Source: Bacteroidaceae bacterium (GTDB lineage Bacteria; Bacteroidota; Bacteroidia; Bacteroidales; Bacteroidaceae). From it: DNA of 21,055 nucleotides. The notes below the pieces were generated by a model. The model made no database searches. It was not told the origin of the DNA and was given only the letters and a program-made list of their open reading frames with translations. The stretch spans positions 1-21,055 of the forward strand of contig CAAGNV010000022.1 in NCBI GenBank assembly GCA_900771425.1, given 5' to 3'. This document shows, one piece after another, positions 7,911-15,603 of this stretch (its first letter is position 1; each line of letters begins with the position of its first letter). Position numbers and translations under genes: made by a program.

Positions 7911-7918
7911 TAACTTTG
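7911..7918 (+). promoter_or_regulatory. Candidate gyrA promoter -7 box
   Basis: TAACTTTG fits TAnnTTTG exactly. No clear TTTG is found 19-21 bases upstream, so the -33 element is poor. The predicted start near 7925 would give a leader of about 130 bases. Confidence 0.6.
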
Positions 7919-7925
7919 CAGACAA

Positions 7926-7980
7926 CATTCGGAGAAGTTATTATAAATATATTTATAATCCCAGACAAAGACTCCGAGTG
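7926..7980 (+). promoter_or_regulatory. Nested palindromic leader of gyrA
   Basis: CATTCGGAG (7926-7934) pairs with CTCCGAGTG (7972-7980) with one G-T pair, enclosing a 20-base perfect AT palindrome at 7940-7959. The structure starts right at the predicted transcription start. It may be an RNA fold or a supercoiling-sensitive DNA element; both are inference. Confidence 0.6.
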
Positions 7981-8054
7981 CTTAAAAAACGTTCGAAACA
8001 CAACAAGAAGATTTGCAATCGTACATCACAAAACAAGTTATACATATTTAATAA

Positions 8055-10670
8055 ATGGATCAAGACAGAATTATAAAAGTTGACATCAACGAAACCATGA
8101 AGTCATCATACATTGACTACTCAATGTCGGTAATCGTGGCTCGTGCCCTTCCTGATGTCAGAGATGGATTCAAGCCAGTTCATCGCCGTATCCTGTACGG
8201 AATGATGGAACTGGGCATTACTTCAGACAAACCAACAAAGAAATGTGCACGTATCGTAGGTGAAGTACTTGGTAAGTACCACCCACACGGCGACTCATCA
8301 GTTTACGGAGCACTCGTTCGACTTGCACAGCCATGGGCAATGCGATACACGCTCGTTGACGGACAAGGAAACTTCGGCTCAGTTGACGGCGACGGCGCTG
8401 CCGCAATGCGTTACACAGAAGCAAGACTTACAAAACTCGGCGAAGCAATGATGGACGACCTCCACAAGGAGACAGTCGATTTCCAGAACAACTTCGACGA
8501 CTCACTGCAAGAACCAACCGTACTGCCAACACGCATCCCTAACTTCCTCGTCAACGGGGCAACAGGTATCGCCGTAGGTATGGCAACAAACGTACCTACA
8601 CACAACCTCGGAGAAGTAATCGACGGATGCGTGGCATACATCGACAACCCCGACATAGACTGCGACGGACTCATGCAGTACATCAAGGGGCCAGACTTTC
8701 CAACAGGAGGCATCATCTGCGGCGTTGACGGAATCAAAGAAGCATACGAGACAGGTAAAGGACGAGTAATCATCCGTTCAAAGACTGACTTCGAAGCTGA
8801 CGGACAACACGAGAAAATCATCGTCAACGAAATACCTTACAACGTAAACAAGGCAGAACTCATCAAGAGAATCGCAGAACTCGTAAAAGAAGGCAAGATT
8901 GACGGCATAAGCAACATCAACGACGAATCTGACCGCGAAGGAATGCGCATCGTCATCGACCTGAAGAAAGATGCCAACAGCAACGTAGTTCTCAACAAAC
9001 TCTACAAGATGACCGAATTGCAGTCGAGTTTCCCAGTCAACTGCATCGCCATCGTAAAGAAACGTCCTAAGACACTCACACTCAAGGAATGCATCAAGTA
9101 CTTCGTTGAACATCGCGAAGACGTAACTATACGCCGTACAAAATTCGACAAGCGCAAGGCAGAAGAACGTGCACACCTACTCGAAGCACTCATCGTTGCC
9201 AGCGACAACATCGACGAAGTAGTCCAGATAATCAAGACATCAAAGAACCCTCAAGAGGCACAAGACAGACTGAAGGAACGCTTCGGATTCGACGACGTAC
9301 AGGCAAAATACGTTGTAGATATGCGACTCAGCCAGCTCACAGGCCTCATGCAAGACAAACTCCATGCAGAGTACGAAGAACTGCAGAAACTCATCGCTTA
9401 CCTCCAGCAAATCCTCGATGACCCGGAACTGCTGAAGAAAGTCATGAAAGACGAACTGATAGAAGTTAAGGAAAAGTATGGTGACGAGCGAAAGACATTA
9501 ATAGACCCTCGCGGAAGCCAGAACTTCAACCCAGAAGACTTCTACGCAGATGATGCCTGCGTAGTCACAATATCACACCTCGGCTACATCAAACGCACCC
9601 CACTCAGCGAATTCCGCACACAAGCACGCGGAGGAGTCGGCAGCAAGGGGGGCAGCGCACGCGACCAAGACTTCATCGAGCACATCTACCCTGCGACAGG
9701 ACACAACACCATGATGTTCTTCACACAAAAGGGACGCTGCTACTGGATGAAAGTATATGACATACCAGAAGGATCAAAGACATTCAAGGGACGCGCCGTG
9801 CAGAATCTGCTCAACATCGATTCAGACGACAAGGCAACAGCATTCATCTGCATCAAGAACATAAATGACGAAGAGTTCGTCAACAGCCATAACCTCGTAT
9901 TCTGTACACGAAACGGACTCATCAAGAAGACTGCATTCGTCAACTATTCACGACCACGTTCAAACGGACTTATCGCCATCAACCTCAATGAGGGCGACAC
10001 AGTGAAGGAAGTACTCCTCACCAGCGGAACAGACGAAATCCTCATTGCCAACCGCAACGGACGAGCAATCAGATTCGTAGAAAGCACCGTACGCGTAATG
10101 GGACGCGGTGCAGCAGGTGTACGAGCACTTAAGCTCGACGACGACGGCGAAGACGAAATCGTAGGCATGATAGCAATGCATCGACCAGAAGGCATGACCG
10201 ACGAAGAACTGGAGAACGACCCTAACCAGCCAACAGTACTCGTCGTCAGCGAAAAAGGCTACGGCAAACGCAGTTCAATCTACGACTACCGAATCACAAA
10301 CCGTAACGGAAAAGGTATCAAGACACTCAACATTACAGAAAAGACAGGTAAACTAATCGCAATTCAAAGTGTCACAGATGAAGACGACCTCATGATCATC
10401 AACAAGAGTGGCGTAGCAATCCGTCTTTCACTCCAAAGCATACGCATCCAGGGACGCAACACCCAGGGAGTATGTCTCATCAACTTAAAGAAACGAAACG
10501 ACGCAATCTCTAGCGTGTGCAAAGTTGAGCACGAAGACATTGAAGAAGAAGAACTCGAAGCAGTACCAGATGCCGATGGACAAACCAACATGGCATTCCA
10601 AAAGCACGACGATGCAAATACAGACAACACTGCAGAGCCAGATGAACAAGAAACAACAACAAAAGAATAA
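8055..10670 (+). CDS. gyrA: DNA gyrase subunit A (EC 5.6.2.2)
   Basis: The 871-residue protein is close to the usual GyrA length. It cuts and rejoins DNA as part of the GyrA2GyrB2 complex that introduces negative supercoils. The N-terminal breakage-reunion domain shows YSMSVIVARALPDVRDGFKP, KYHPHGDSSVYG and the catalytic tyrosine Y120 in AAMRYTEAR, followed by the QEPTVLPTRIPNFLVNGATG block. A GyrA-box-like motif QARGGVG at 523-529 starts the beta-pinwheel C-terminal domain, which argues for GyrA over ParC; it differs from the usual QRRGGKG. The last ~45 residues form an acidic tail (IEEEELEA and beyond). In the quinolone region the residue matching E. coli S83 is Ser (S81), but the one matching D87 is Gly (G85). 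The TPR gene follows after 32 bases and is probably co-transcribed. Confidence 0.97.
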   Translation: MDQDRIIKVDINETMKSSYIDYSMSVIVARALPDVRDGFKPVHRRILYGMMELGITSDKPTKKCARIVGEVLGKYHPHGDSSVYGALVRLAQPWAMRYTLVDGQGNFGSVDGDGAAAMRYTEARLTKLGEAMMDDLHKETVDFQNNFDDSLQEPTVLPTRIPNFLVNGATGIAVGMATNVPTHNLGEVIDGCVAYIDNPDIDCDGLMQYIKGPDFPTGGIICGVDGIKEAYETGKGRVIIRSKTDFEADGQHEKIIVNEIPYNVNKAELIKRIAELVKEGKIDGISNINDESDREGMRIVIDLKKDANSNVVLNKLYKMTELQSSFPVNCIAIVKKRPKTLTLKECIKYFVEHREDVTIRRTKFDKRKAEERAHLLEALIVASDNIDEVVQIIKTSKNPQEAQDRLKERFGFDDVQAKYVVDMRLSQLTGLMQDKLHAEYEELQKLIAYLQQILDDPELLKKVMKDELIEVKEKYGDERKTLIDPRGSQNFNPEDFYADDACVVTISHLGYIKRTPLSEFRTQARGGVGSKGGSARDQDFIEHIYPATGHNTMMFFTQKGRCYWMKVYDIPEGSKTFKGRAVQNLLNIDSDDKATAFICIKNINDEEFVNSHNLVFCTRNGLIKKTAFVNYSRPRSNGLIAINLNEGDTVKEVLLTSGTDEILIANRNGRAIRFVESTVRVMGRGAAGVRALKLDDDGEDEIVGMIAMHRPEGMTDEELENDPNQPTVLVVSEKGYGKRSSIYDYRITNRNGKGIKTLNITEKTGKLIAIQSVTDEDDLMIINKSGVAIRLSLQSIRIQGRNTQGVCLINLKKRNDAISSVCKVEHEDIEEEELEAVPDADGQTNMAFQKHDDANTDNTAEPDEQETTTKE

Positions 10671-10702
10671 AACTATTCCACACAATCAAAATTAGCATCA
10701 AT

Positions 10703-11935
10703 ATGAAGAAAGCAATTTTCTTAGCTGCATTGATGGCTGCAAGCTCAGCATCATTCGCACAAAAGGCAGTACTTACAAAGGCTAAGACTACCCTTCAGGA
10801 AGCAACAGTCAATCCTAAAGCTCCTGATTATGCAAAAATCGACGAAGTATGGACAATGCTACAGCAGTGTATGCAAGACCCAGTAACAAGCAAAATGGGC
10901 GAGACATATTCAAACGCAGGTCGAGTACAAGCATTCTACATGTCAAAGATGATGAACGACCGTTCTGCCAATGGAAACATGGACATGGACAAGTTCTTCG
11001 ACAACCAAGTACAGATTGTTGACCTCTATTCAAAGGCATGCAAGTGGGACAACACACCAAACGAAAAAGGAAAGTACATCATCAAAGACGAAAACGAAAG
11101 AAAGAAGAACAAAGCACTCTATCAGCAAATAGCAGTAGGTCCGCGCTCAAACATCTTCATTGCAGCGTCAAACTACGTAATGACAGAACCAGAGAAGTGC
11201 ATCAAGTATCTCGACATCTATGAAGCAACATACTCAGATCCATTGTTTGAAGGCGTACTCGACCCAGCAACAGACACAACGCTCATCGACGCAGCATACT
11301 TCCGTGCAACAGCACTCAAGTCAAAAGCTAAAACAGCAGCCGATACAACAGCACTCATTCCACTCCTCGAAAAGAGCCTCGCAAGCAAGAGCTATGCAGT
11401 GATGGCATGCAATGACCTCATGACCATCTACAAGAGCCGTGGACAAATGGACAAGTGGCTCGAAGTATGCGACAACGGAATGGCAAAAGACCCAACACAA
11501 AAGTTCTTCCCAAAAGTAAAGCTCGAGTATCTCGCACAAGAAAAGAAGTTCGATGAAGCAATCGCACTCTGCCAAAAACTCAAGCAACAGTTCCCTGACG
11601 ACGAATATGCATTCTATACAGAAGGCGTAATCAACTTCACAAACGACAAGATGCCAGAAGCAATCGCAGCATTCAAGGCAGCCACAGACGTAAAGCCTGA
11701 TTATGCAGAAGCATGGTCTTCAATGGGTACTTGCACTTGGAAGATTGCACGAGACAACGCATCAAAAGTTGACGTTGCCACTAAGTACATCAACGAAGCA
11801 ATCGGTTACTTCAAGAAAGCACAAGAATATGCACCAGAAAATCCAAACCTCTGGGGTTATTTCCTCTACCAAGCATACACTTCACTGAAGAAGCCTGCAG
11901 AAGCAGCAAAATACAAAGAGTACAAGGACAACTAA
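10703..11935 (+). CDS. Periplasmic tetratricopeptide-repeat protein
   Basis: The 410-residue protein begins with a clear signal peptide (MKKAIFLAALMAASSASFA, cleavage before Q), so it should be exported. The C-terminal half (about 260-405) contains TPR-like helical pairs such as KKFDEAIALCQKLKQQFPDD, KMPEAIAAFKAATDVKPDYAEAW and EAIGYFKKAQEYAPENPNLW. TPRs usually serve protein-protein binding; no catalytic motif is seen and no specific partner can be named. The N-terminal half is helical and lacks a named domain. It lies 32 bases behind gyrA on the same strand and is followed by a strong terminator, so it probably ends a gyrA-TPR transcript. Codon use is more AT-rich than in the ald-to-permease block. 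Confidence 0.9.
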   Translation: MKKAIFLAALMAASSASFAQKAVLTKAKTTLQEATVNPKAPDYAKIDEVWTMLQQCMQDPVTSKMGETYSNAGRVQAFYMSKMMNDRSANGNMDMDKFFDNQVQIVDLYSKACKWDNTPNEKGKYIIKDENERKKNKALYQQIAVGPRSNIFIAASNYVMTEPEKCIKYLDIYEATYSDPLFEGVLDPATDTTLIDAAYFRATALKSKAKTAADTTALIPLLEKSLASKSYAVMACNDLMTIYKSRGQMDKWLEVCDNGMAKDPTQKFFPKVKLEYLAQEKKFDEAIALCQKLKQQFPDDEYAFYTEGVINFTNDKMPEAIAAFKAATDVKPDYAEAWSSMGTCTWKIARDNASKVDVATKYINEAIGYFKKAQEYAPENPNLWGYFLYQAYTSLKKPAEAAKYKEYKDN

Positions 11936-12049
11936 CAACAAGAACACCCACACTCTAAAGCAGTCAAACAACACTCAAAGCCTACATACAACCAACGCTA
12001 CGCACAACGGCAGCGTTAGGCAATAAAGCGACGTTTGACAATTACAAAC

Positions 12050-12091
12050 AGCGTAGCAATATGACAACAAGCCAATTGCTACGCTATTTTT
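12050..12091 (+). terminator. Rho-independent terminator after the gyrA-TPR pair
   Basis: AGCGTAGCAAT (12050-12060) pairs perfectly with ATTGCTACGCT (12075-12085) around a 14-base loop, followed by ATTTTT. A smaller AACGCT/AGCGTT hairpin precedes it near 11995-12017. Confidence 0.88.
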
Positions 12092-12122
12092 ACACACATA
12101 ATCAAAAAATATCAAAAAACAC

Positions 12123-12153
12123 TTTGTAATTACAAAAAAACTCACTACCTTTG
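12123..12153 (+). promoter_or_regulatory. Promoter of tRNA-Lys
   Basis: TTTG at 12123-12126 and TACCTTTG at 12146-12153 are 19 bases apart, an excellent match to the Bacteroidota -33/-7 pattern. The tRNA begins 100 bases further on, so a 5' leader of about 90 bases must be removed. Confidence 0.8.
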
Positions 12154-12252
12154 CATCCGCTTACGTGAAAGCACCATATTAAAACAGGTGCACAATAAGT
12201 CCGAAACTATCAAACGACGACTTCAACCAATTCACGAAAGCTTATAAGGTTA

Positions 12253-12325
12253 GACTCGCTAGCTCAGTTGGTAGAGCATCACACTTTTAATGTGGGGGTC
12301 TTGGGTTCGAGCCCCAAGCGGGTCA
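12253..12325 (+). tRNA. tRNA-Lys (anticodon TTT)
   Basis: The 73-base sequence folds as a full cloverleaf: acceptor GACTCGC/GCGGGTC with one G-T pair, D stem GCTC/GAGC, anticodon stem TCACA/TGTGG with loop CTTTTAA (anticodon TTT), and T arm with GGTTCGAGCC. The discriminator base is A. The genome-encoded sequence continues CAA, so CCA is added after transcription. An integrase gene starts 322 bases downstream, which marks the tRNA 3' end as the likely attachment site. Confidence 0.97.
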
Positions 12326-12347
12326 CAAATGACACCAAACGGGTCAC
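12311..12347 (+). other. Probable left attachment site at the tRNA-Lys 3' end
   Basis: Tyrosine recombinases often use the 3' half of a tRNA gene as attB. Here the tRNA 3' end is followed by an integrase-bearing element, and CGGGTCAC of the tRNA end (12319-12326) recurs at 12340-12347. The exact crossover core cannot be fixed without the other end of the element. Confidence 0.5.
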
Positions 12348-12371
12348 TTTACCGGAAAAGTCAAAACGGAC

Positions 12372-12404
12372 AAAATTCCTCAACTAACCATTGGGGAATT
12401 TTTT
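12372..12404 (+). terminator. Rho-independent terminator downstream of tRNA-Lys
   Basis: AAAATTCCTCA (12372-12382) pairs with TGGGGAATTTT (12392-12402) with one G-T pair and a 9-base loop, and the stem runs into a T-tract. It should end the tRNA transcript before the integrase. Confidence 0.82.
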
Positions 12405-12519
12405 GTTAAAAGCCGTAAAACGCTTCATCTTCAACAACTTACACGCTTTATCTGTCAGTCTCCAGCAGTTAAAAATAATGTTTAACCTGCGAAGGAGCTG
12501 ATGTGCAGACGGCAGAGAA

Positions 12520-12537
12520 TTTGGACATATTTGGACA
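12520..12537 (+). repeat. TTTGGACA direct repeat pair, 10-bp period
   Basis: TTTGGACA occurs at 12520-12527 and 12530-12537, one helical turn apart, directly before the TGTGATACA repeats. It may be a binding site for an accessory or regulatory protein of the element. Confidence 0.65.
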
Positions 12538-12539
12538 AG

Positions 12540-12606
12540 TGTGATACAACTTGTGATACAGCTTGCGCCAATTTTGTGATACAGGTTCGATAAAAAGTGT
12601 GATACA
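12540..12606 (+). repeat. Four phased TGTGATACA direct repeats upstream of the integrase
   Basis: The 9-mer TGTGATACA occurs exactly at 12540, 12552, 12575 and 12598, with periods of 12, 23 and 23 bp, close to one and two helical turns. The following bases are similar (ACTTG, GCTTG, GGTTCG, ACTCG). Position and phasing suggest integrase or excisionase arm-type sites, or an autoregulatory operator. Confidence 0.85.
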
Positions 12607-12647
12607 ACTCGTCTTCACAATGCAATTTCGCAAAAAAGTGAAGCAAA

Positions 12648-13823
12648 ATGGAAAAAAAGTTTGCAAGCGTCGTTTTCGACAGAAGAAATCAAGTTGAAAA
12701 ACTTGGCTATGGTAAGGTAGATGTTTGTGTCTATCTTCGCAGAGGGGAGCGAAAGTTTATTACTCTCCGTGACTGTACTCCTATTGATTGGAAGAAGTAT
12801 CAGCAGAGTAAGGAACTACGGATGGAACTGGCAGTTTACCAGAACATCGCCGAGAACATGCAGAAGTGTGGCGAAGAGATGACCATCGAGAACTACAACA
12901 GGCATCTTGGCATCAGCTCGAAAAAGGAGACTACGAAGCAAGAGGAACGACGCAAACGTATGTCCTCCCCCAGAGGCTTCCTCGACTTCATAGAGGAAGA
13001 GATGGCAAAAGAGAATCTTCAGGAAGGCACGATGAAGCGACGCAGGGTTGTGGTATCTGCCCTTGAACGGTACGACAAATTGAATCGCTTTGCCGATGTC
13101 ACGCCGGAGAACGTCAAAGGCTTTGACGAGTTTCTGCGTGAAGAGGACAAGAACCGCACCGAGGTAGCCCTCAACAACTACCACAAAGTAGTAAAGAAGT
13201 ATTCTCGCCTTGCCTACCAGCTCGACTACATTCCGAAGAACCCTTACGAGAGTCCGCTCTGCAAGTTCAAGCGTGGCGAGTGCAAGGAACGCAAGCCACT
13301 GACGGAAGACGAACTGCTGAAGGTTTACAAGCTGACCGATCTGACTGGTGGCGAGGAACACGCCCGCGACTTGTTCATCTTCTCGGCATTCACAGGACTT
13401 GCCTATGCCGACAATCAGAACTTCGACTTCGAGGAGATGACTGTGAAGTTAGGCAAGACCTACTACATCGACGGAGAGCGACTGAAGAACGGACATTCCT
13501 TCTTCACTCCGATATTGCCTCCTGCAATGGCCATCTTGAAGAAGTATGACTTTGAACTTCCGAAGATGACGAACCAGAAGATGAACCAGTTCCTGCACCT
13601 CGTGCAAGCCCGTGCCAAGCTGCGCAAGCCGATGACCTCCCATGTGGCACGTCATAGTTTCGCCACGATGGTACTGAACCAAGACATTCCTATTGAGGAT
13701 TTGGCAAAGATGATGGGACACACCAACATCACCACCACGAGGATTTATGCCAAGATACAAACCAAGACCATTGAACGCCATGCCGCAAACATGGCAAAAT
13801 CAATGAGCGCCAAGTTCAGATAA
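12648..13823 (+). CDS. int: Tyrosine recombinase / phage integrase (Bacteroidota type)
   Basis: The 391-residue protein has the three-part layout of these integrases: an N-terminal arm-binding part (1-95), a SAM-like core-binding domain (about 107-205) and a C-terminal catalytic domain (215-385). Catalytic residues seen are H332 and R335 (HVARHSF), H358 (GHTN) and the nucleophile Y367 (RIYAKI); a candidate lysine lies in the YYIDGERLKNG hairpin (273-282). At the usual first-arginine position the sequence reads FTGLAYAD, so Arg I is replaced by Ala (A252), as in several Bacteroidota recombinases such as the CTnDOT type, where it is also not Arg. It should integrate and, with a partner, excise the element at tRNA-Lys. 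It converges on the tail gene with an 8-base overlap. No clear own promoter is seen. Confidence 0.95.
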   Translation: MEKKFASVVFDRRNQVEKLGYGKVDVCVYLRRGERKFITLRDCTPIDWKKYQQSKELRMELAVYQNIAENMQKCGEEMTIENYNRHLGISSKKETTKQEERRKRMSSPRGFLDFIEEEMAKENLQEGTMKRRRVVVSALERYDKLNRFADVTPENVKGFDEFLREEDKNRTEVALNNYHKVVKKYSRLAYQLDYIPKNPYESPLCKFKRGECKERKPLTEDELLKVYKLTDLTGGEEHARDLFIFSAFTGLAYADNQNFDFEEMTVKLGKTYYIDGERLKNGHSFFTPILPPAMAILKKYDFELPKMTNQKMNQFLHLVQARAKLRKPMTSHVARHSFATMVLNQDIPIEDLAKMMGHTNITTTRIYAKIQTKTIERHAANMAKSMSAKFR

Positions 13824-15603
13824 GCCGATATGCAACCATCTTCATTTGCTGCGACAGTCCGTTTTCCGAGATTGTCGCAGTAATTTTTTCTGCTAGGTAC
13901 TTCTTGCCGTGAATAAGGAAGATACTTCGCACATCTGGAATAGCATCGGCGATGAAGGTAAATGTGAACTTCTGCGAGTGGTCCACCCTATGGGCAGAGG
14001 TGCGGGTATCAGGAGTGTATGCCCCGAACAGCCGCATGGAATAGTGAGACGTCAGCAGCTCATTATCGGGCGACACCTCCACAGGGTCGATGTCGGCACG
14101 AGGATGATAAGGAGCGTGCTTGTTGTAGTAGCCGTCGTAGAAACCGACGTACAACTTGTCGAAGTATTCCTCCTTCTTGTCCTTCTCGCCATCCGCAAGA
14201 ATGTTCACTACTGGCGTTTGGTTCGTATCGGCATCTTCAGCATCCTCGATGTCATCCCCATACTCTCCGCACTCAACGAAGATCATGTCGCCGTGCGTAT
14301 TGTCCGTGTGGTCGATGCAGACAGGCACGATGCGCAGTTCCGTGAACTCGGCATCTTCCCTTACATCAATGATGCGCTGCCCGAACTGGTTTACGGGCTG
14401 AATACGCATATAGTGATGAATGACACCACTGATTTGGGCAGTACGCACGCATTTGAGTACGAAGTATGTTCCTTCCCTCGTGCAGTAATGAAGCCTTTTG
14501 TAGTAGGCGTGCGTCATGTTTCCAGCGCAATCCAGAAAACTGTTGAGACGTGTCTTCATTTGCGCGAAATCCGTCCATGTATAGCTCGCCACTTGCTTCT
14601 TTATCCAGTCGCACGAGTAGAACTTCCACATCTGATGGTCGCAATCAGCGTATGCCAGGTTCTTCTGTTCAATGTAGCTGTTCTGCACGTCCTCCTTTGC
14701 CGTAATCTCCACCTGATGGGAGTCAATGACCTTTTCGATGACGAGCGTTTGGAGGTTTTCAAGCGTAATCTGGTTGAAGGCAAAGGTTAGTTTCCGCGTA
14801 TTCTCATTGATATTGAACTCCCCATTCAGGAACAGTTCCACCTGTTCCAGAAACTCGCTGATTGTCCAATGTGGAAGTATATCCTGCATGTCATGCAAAT
14901 CCCATGTCAGCGGCAGTGCGTTGCATACGATGGCGTTATGCCATTCGGAGCCTTCGATGGCAGAGATGTCGAAGTCATAGCCAGACTGCAACAGCACCTG
15001 CTTGATGACCTCAACAAGAAACGGCTGTCCAACGATGCCCACGTCATCCCATCCACCGCCGATATAGTAGAAATCGTTGGCGGCTTCCGCATATCGCATC
15101 GGGTTCTGGATGTTTCCCGAAGTGTTGTTCACCCACGGAAGGAACACCATGCCGAAGTATGTGCCACCCTCTGCTTCGTCACGCTTCTGTGTGTAGTAAT
15201 TGCGGAGGTAGTGACTGGCATTGTAGTGTGCTGCTTCAATGACAGAAGGCAGTTGCAGTTCATTGATGTAAATGTCATCGAGCGAGGAATAATAGTTCCT
15301 GGCACTACGACCTTCAAGGAACTGCGTCTTTACTTCCGTTTCGGAAATCTCCACGATCGACACAGAGCCGTACCGATGGAAGCCCTTGTCGTGTATCTCA
15401 CAGTCAAGGAGCAGACGGTCGAGGTCGCAGTCCTTTCTGTTGATATGTCCGAAGATTTCCACATTGCGCGGACATCCACGGAGCGGAAAGGTGATAGACA
15501 GCGAGTAAGAATCTGCACCTGTGAAGAATCTGTTTTCAGCAATGAACTCGAAGGAAGAGCCTTTCTTCAGGACTGCATCCTTCCCATCTATGAGTATATT
15601 CAT
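13816..15603 (-). CDS. Phage tail protein (putative distal tail/baseplate component)
   Basis: The 595-residue protein starts at ATG 15603-15601, which overlaps the TGA of the tape-measure gene in ATGA, so the two are translationally coupled. I do not recognise a named domain. The sequence is rich in aromatic and beta-type segments. An N-terminal part (about 1-100) reads like the start of a distal tail or baseplate protein (MNILIDGKDAVLKKGSSFEF, then a GADSYSLSITFPLRGC segment), and there is an acidic stretch (GDDIEDAEDADTNQ) at about 455-470. Placement directly after the tape measure is where siphophages encode the distal tail protein and tail hub, which is the basis for the call. Its last bases contain the integrase terminator on the other strand, and its stop overlaps the integrase end by 8 bases. 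Confidence 0.75.
   Translation of the reverse strand: MNILIDGKDAVLKKGSSFEFIAENRFFTGADSYSLSITFPLRGCPRNVEIFGHINRKDCDLDRLLLDCEIHDKGFHRYGSVSIVEISETEVKTQFLEGRSARNYYSSLDDIYINELQLPSVIEAAHYNASHYLRNYYTQKRDEAEGGTYFGMVFLPWVNNTSGNIQNPMRYAEAANDFYYIGGGWDDVGIVGQPFLVEVIKQVLLQSGYDFDISAIEGSEWHNAIVCNALPLTWDLHDMQDILPHWTISEFLEQVELFLNGEFNINENTRKLTFAFNQITLENLQTLVIEKVIDSHQVEITAKEDVQNSYIEQKNLAYADCDHQMWKFYSCDWIKKQVASYTWTDFAQMKTRLNSFLDCAGNMTHAYYKRLHYCTREGTYFVLKCVRTAQISGVIHHYMRIQPVNQFGQRIIDVREDAEFTELRIVPVCIDHTDNTHGDMIFVECGEYGDDIEDAEDADTNQTPVVNILADGEKDKKEEYFDKLYVGFYDGYYNKHAPYHPRADIDPVEVSPDNELLTSHYSMRLFGAYTPDTRTSAHRVDHSQKFTFTFIADAIPDVRSIFLIHGKKYLAEKITATISENGLSQQMKMVAYRLI
13846..13889 (+). terminator. Integrase terminator lying inside the convergent tail gene
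   Basis: TTGCTGCGACAG (13846-13857) pairs with TTGTCGCAGTAA (13872-13883), 12 bp including G-T pairs, followed by six T (13884-13889). The orientation fits the plus-strand integrase, 22 bases after its stop. The same bases encode the last residues of the minus-strand tail protein. Confidence 0.85.

Larger units (their letters stand above)
7658..8054 (+). other. Spacer before gyrA
   Basis: About 400 bases without a gene. A small hairpin AAAACG-AAG-CGTTTT lies within 7820-7850; the rest up to about 7905 shows nothing recognisable. The right third holds the gyrA promoter and a structured leader. Confidence 0.7.

Noticed and set aside
12469..12666. 65-residue minus-strand ORF upstream of the integrase (possible excisionase)
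   Set aside because: It runs through the TGTGATACA repeats, giving repeated CIT/LYH words, and has no helix-turn-helix pattern.
13909..14790. 293-residue plus-strand ORF opposite the tail protein
   Set aside because: Antisense shadow without motifs or start signals; it also contains no support from the integrase terminator position.
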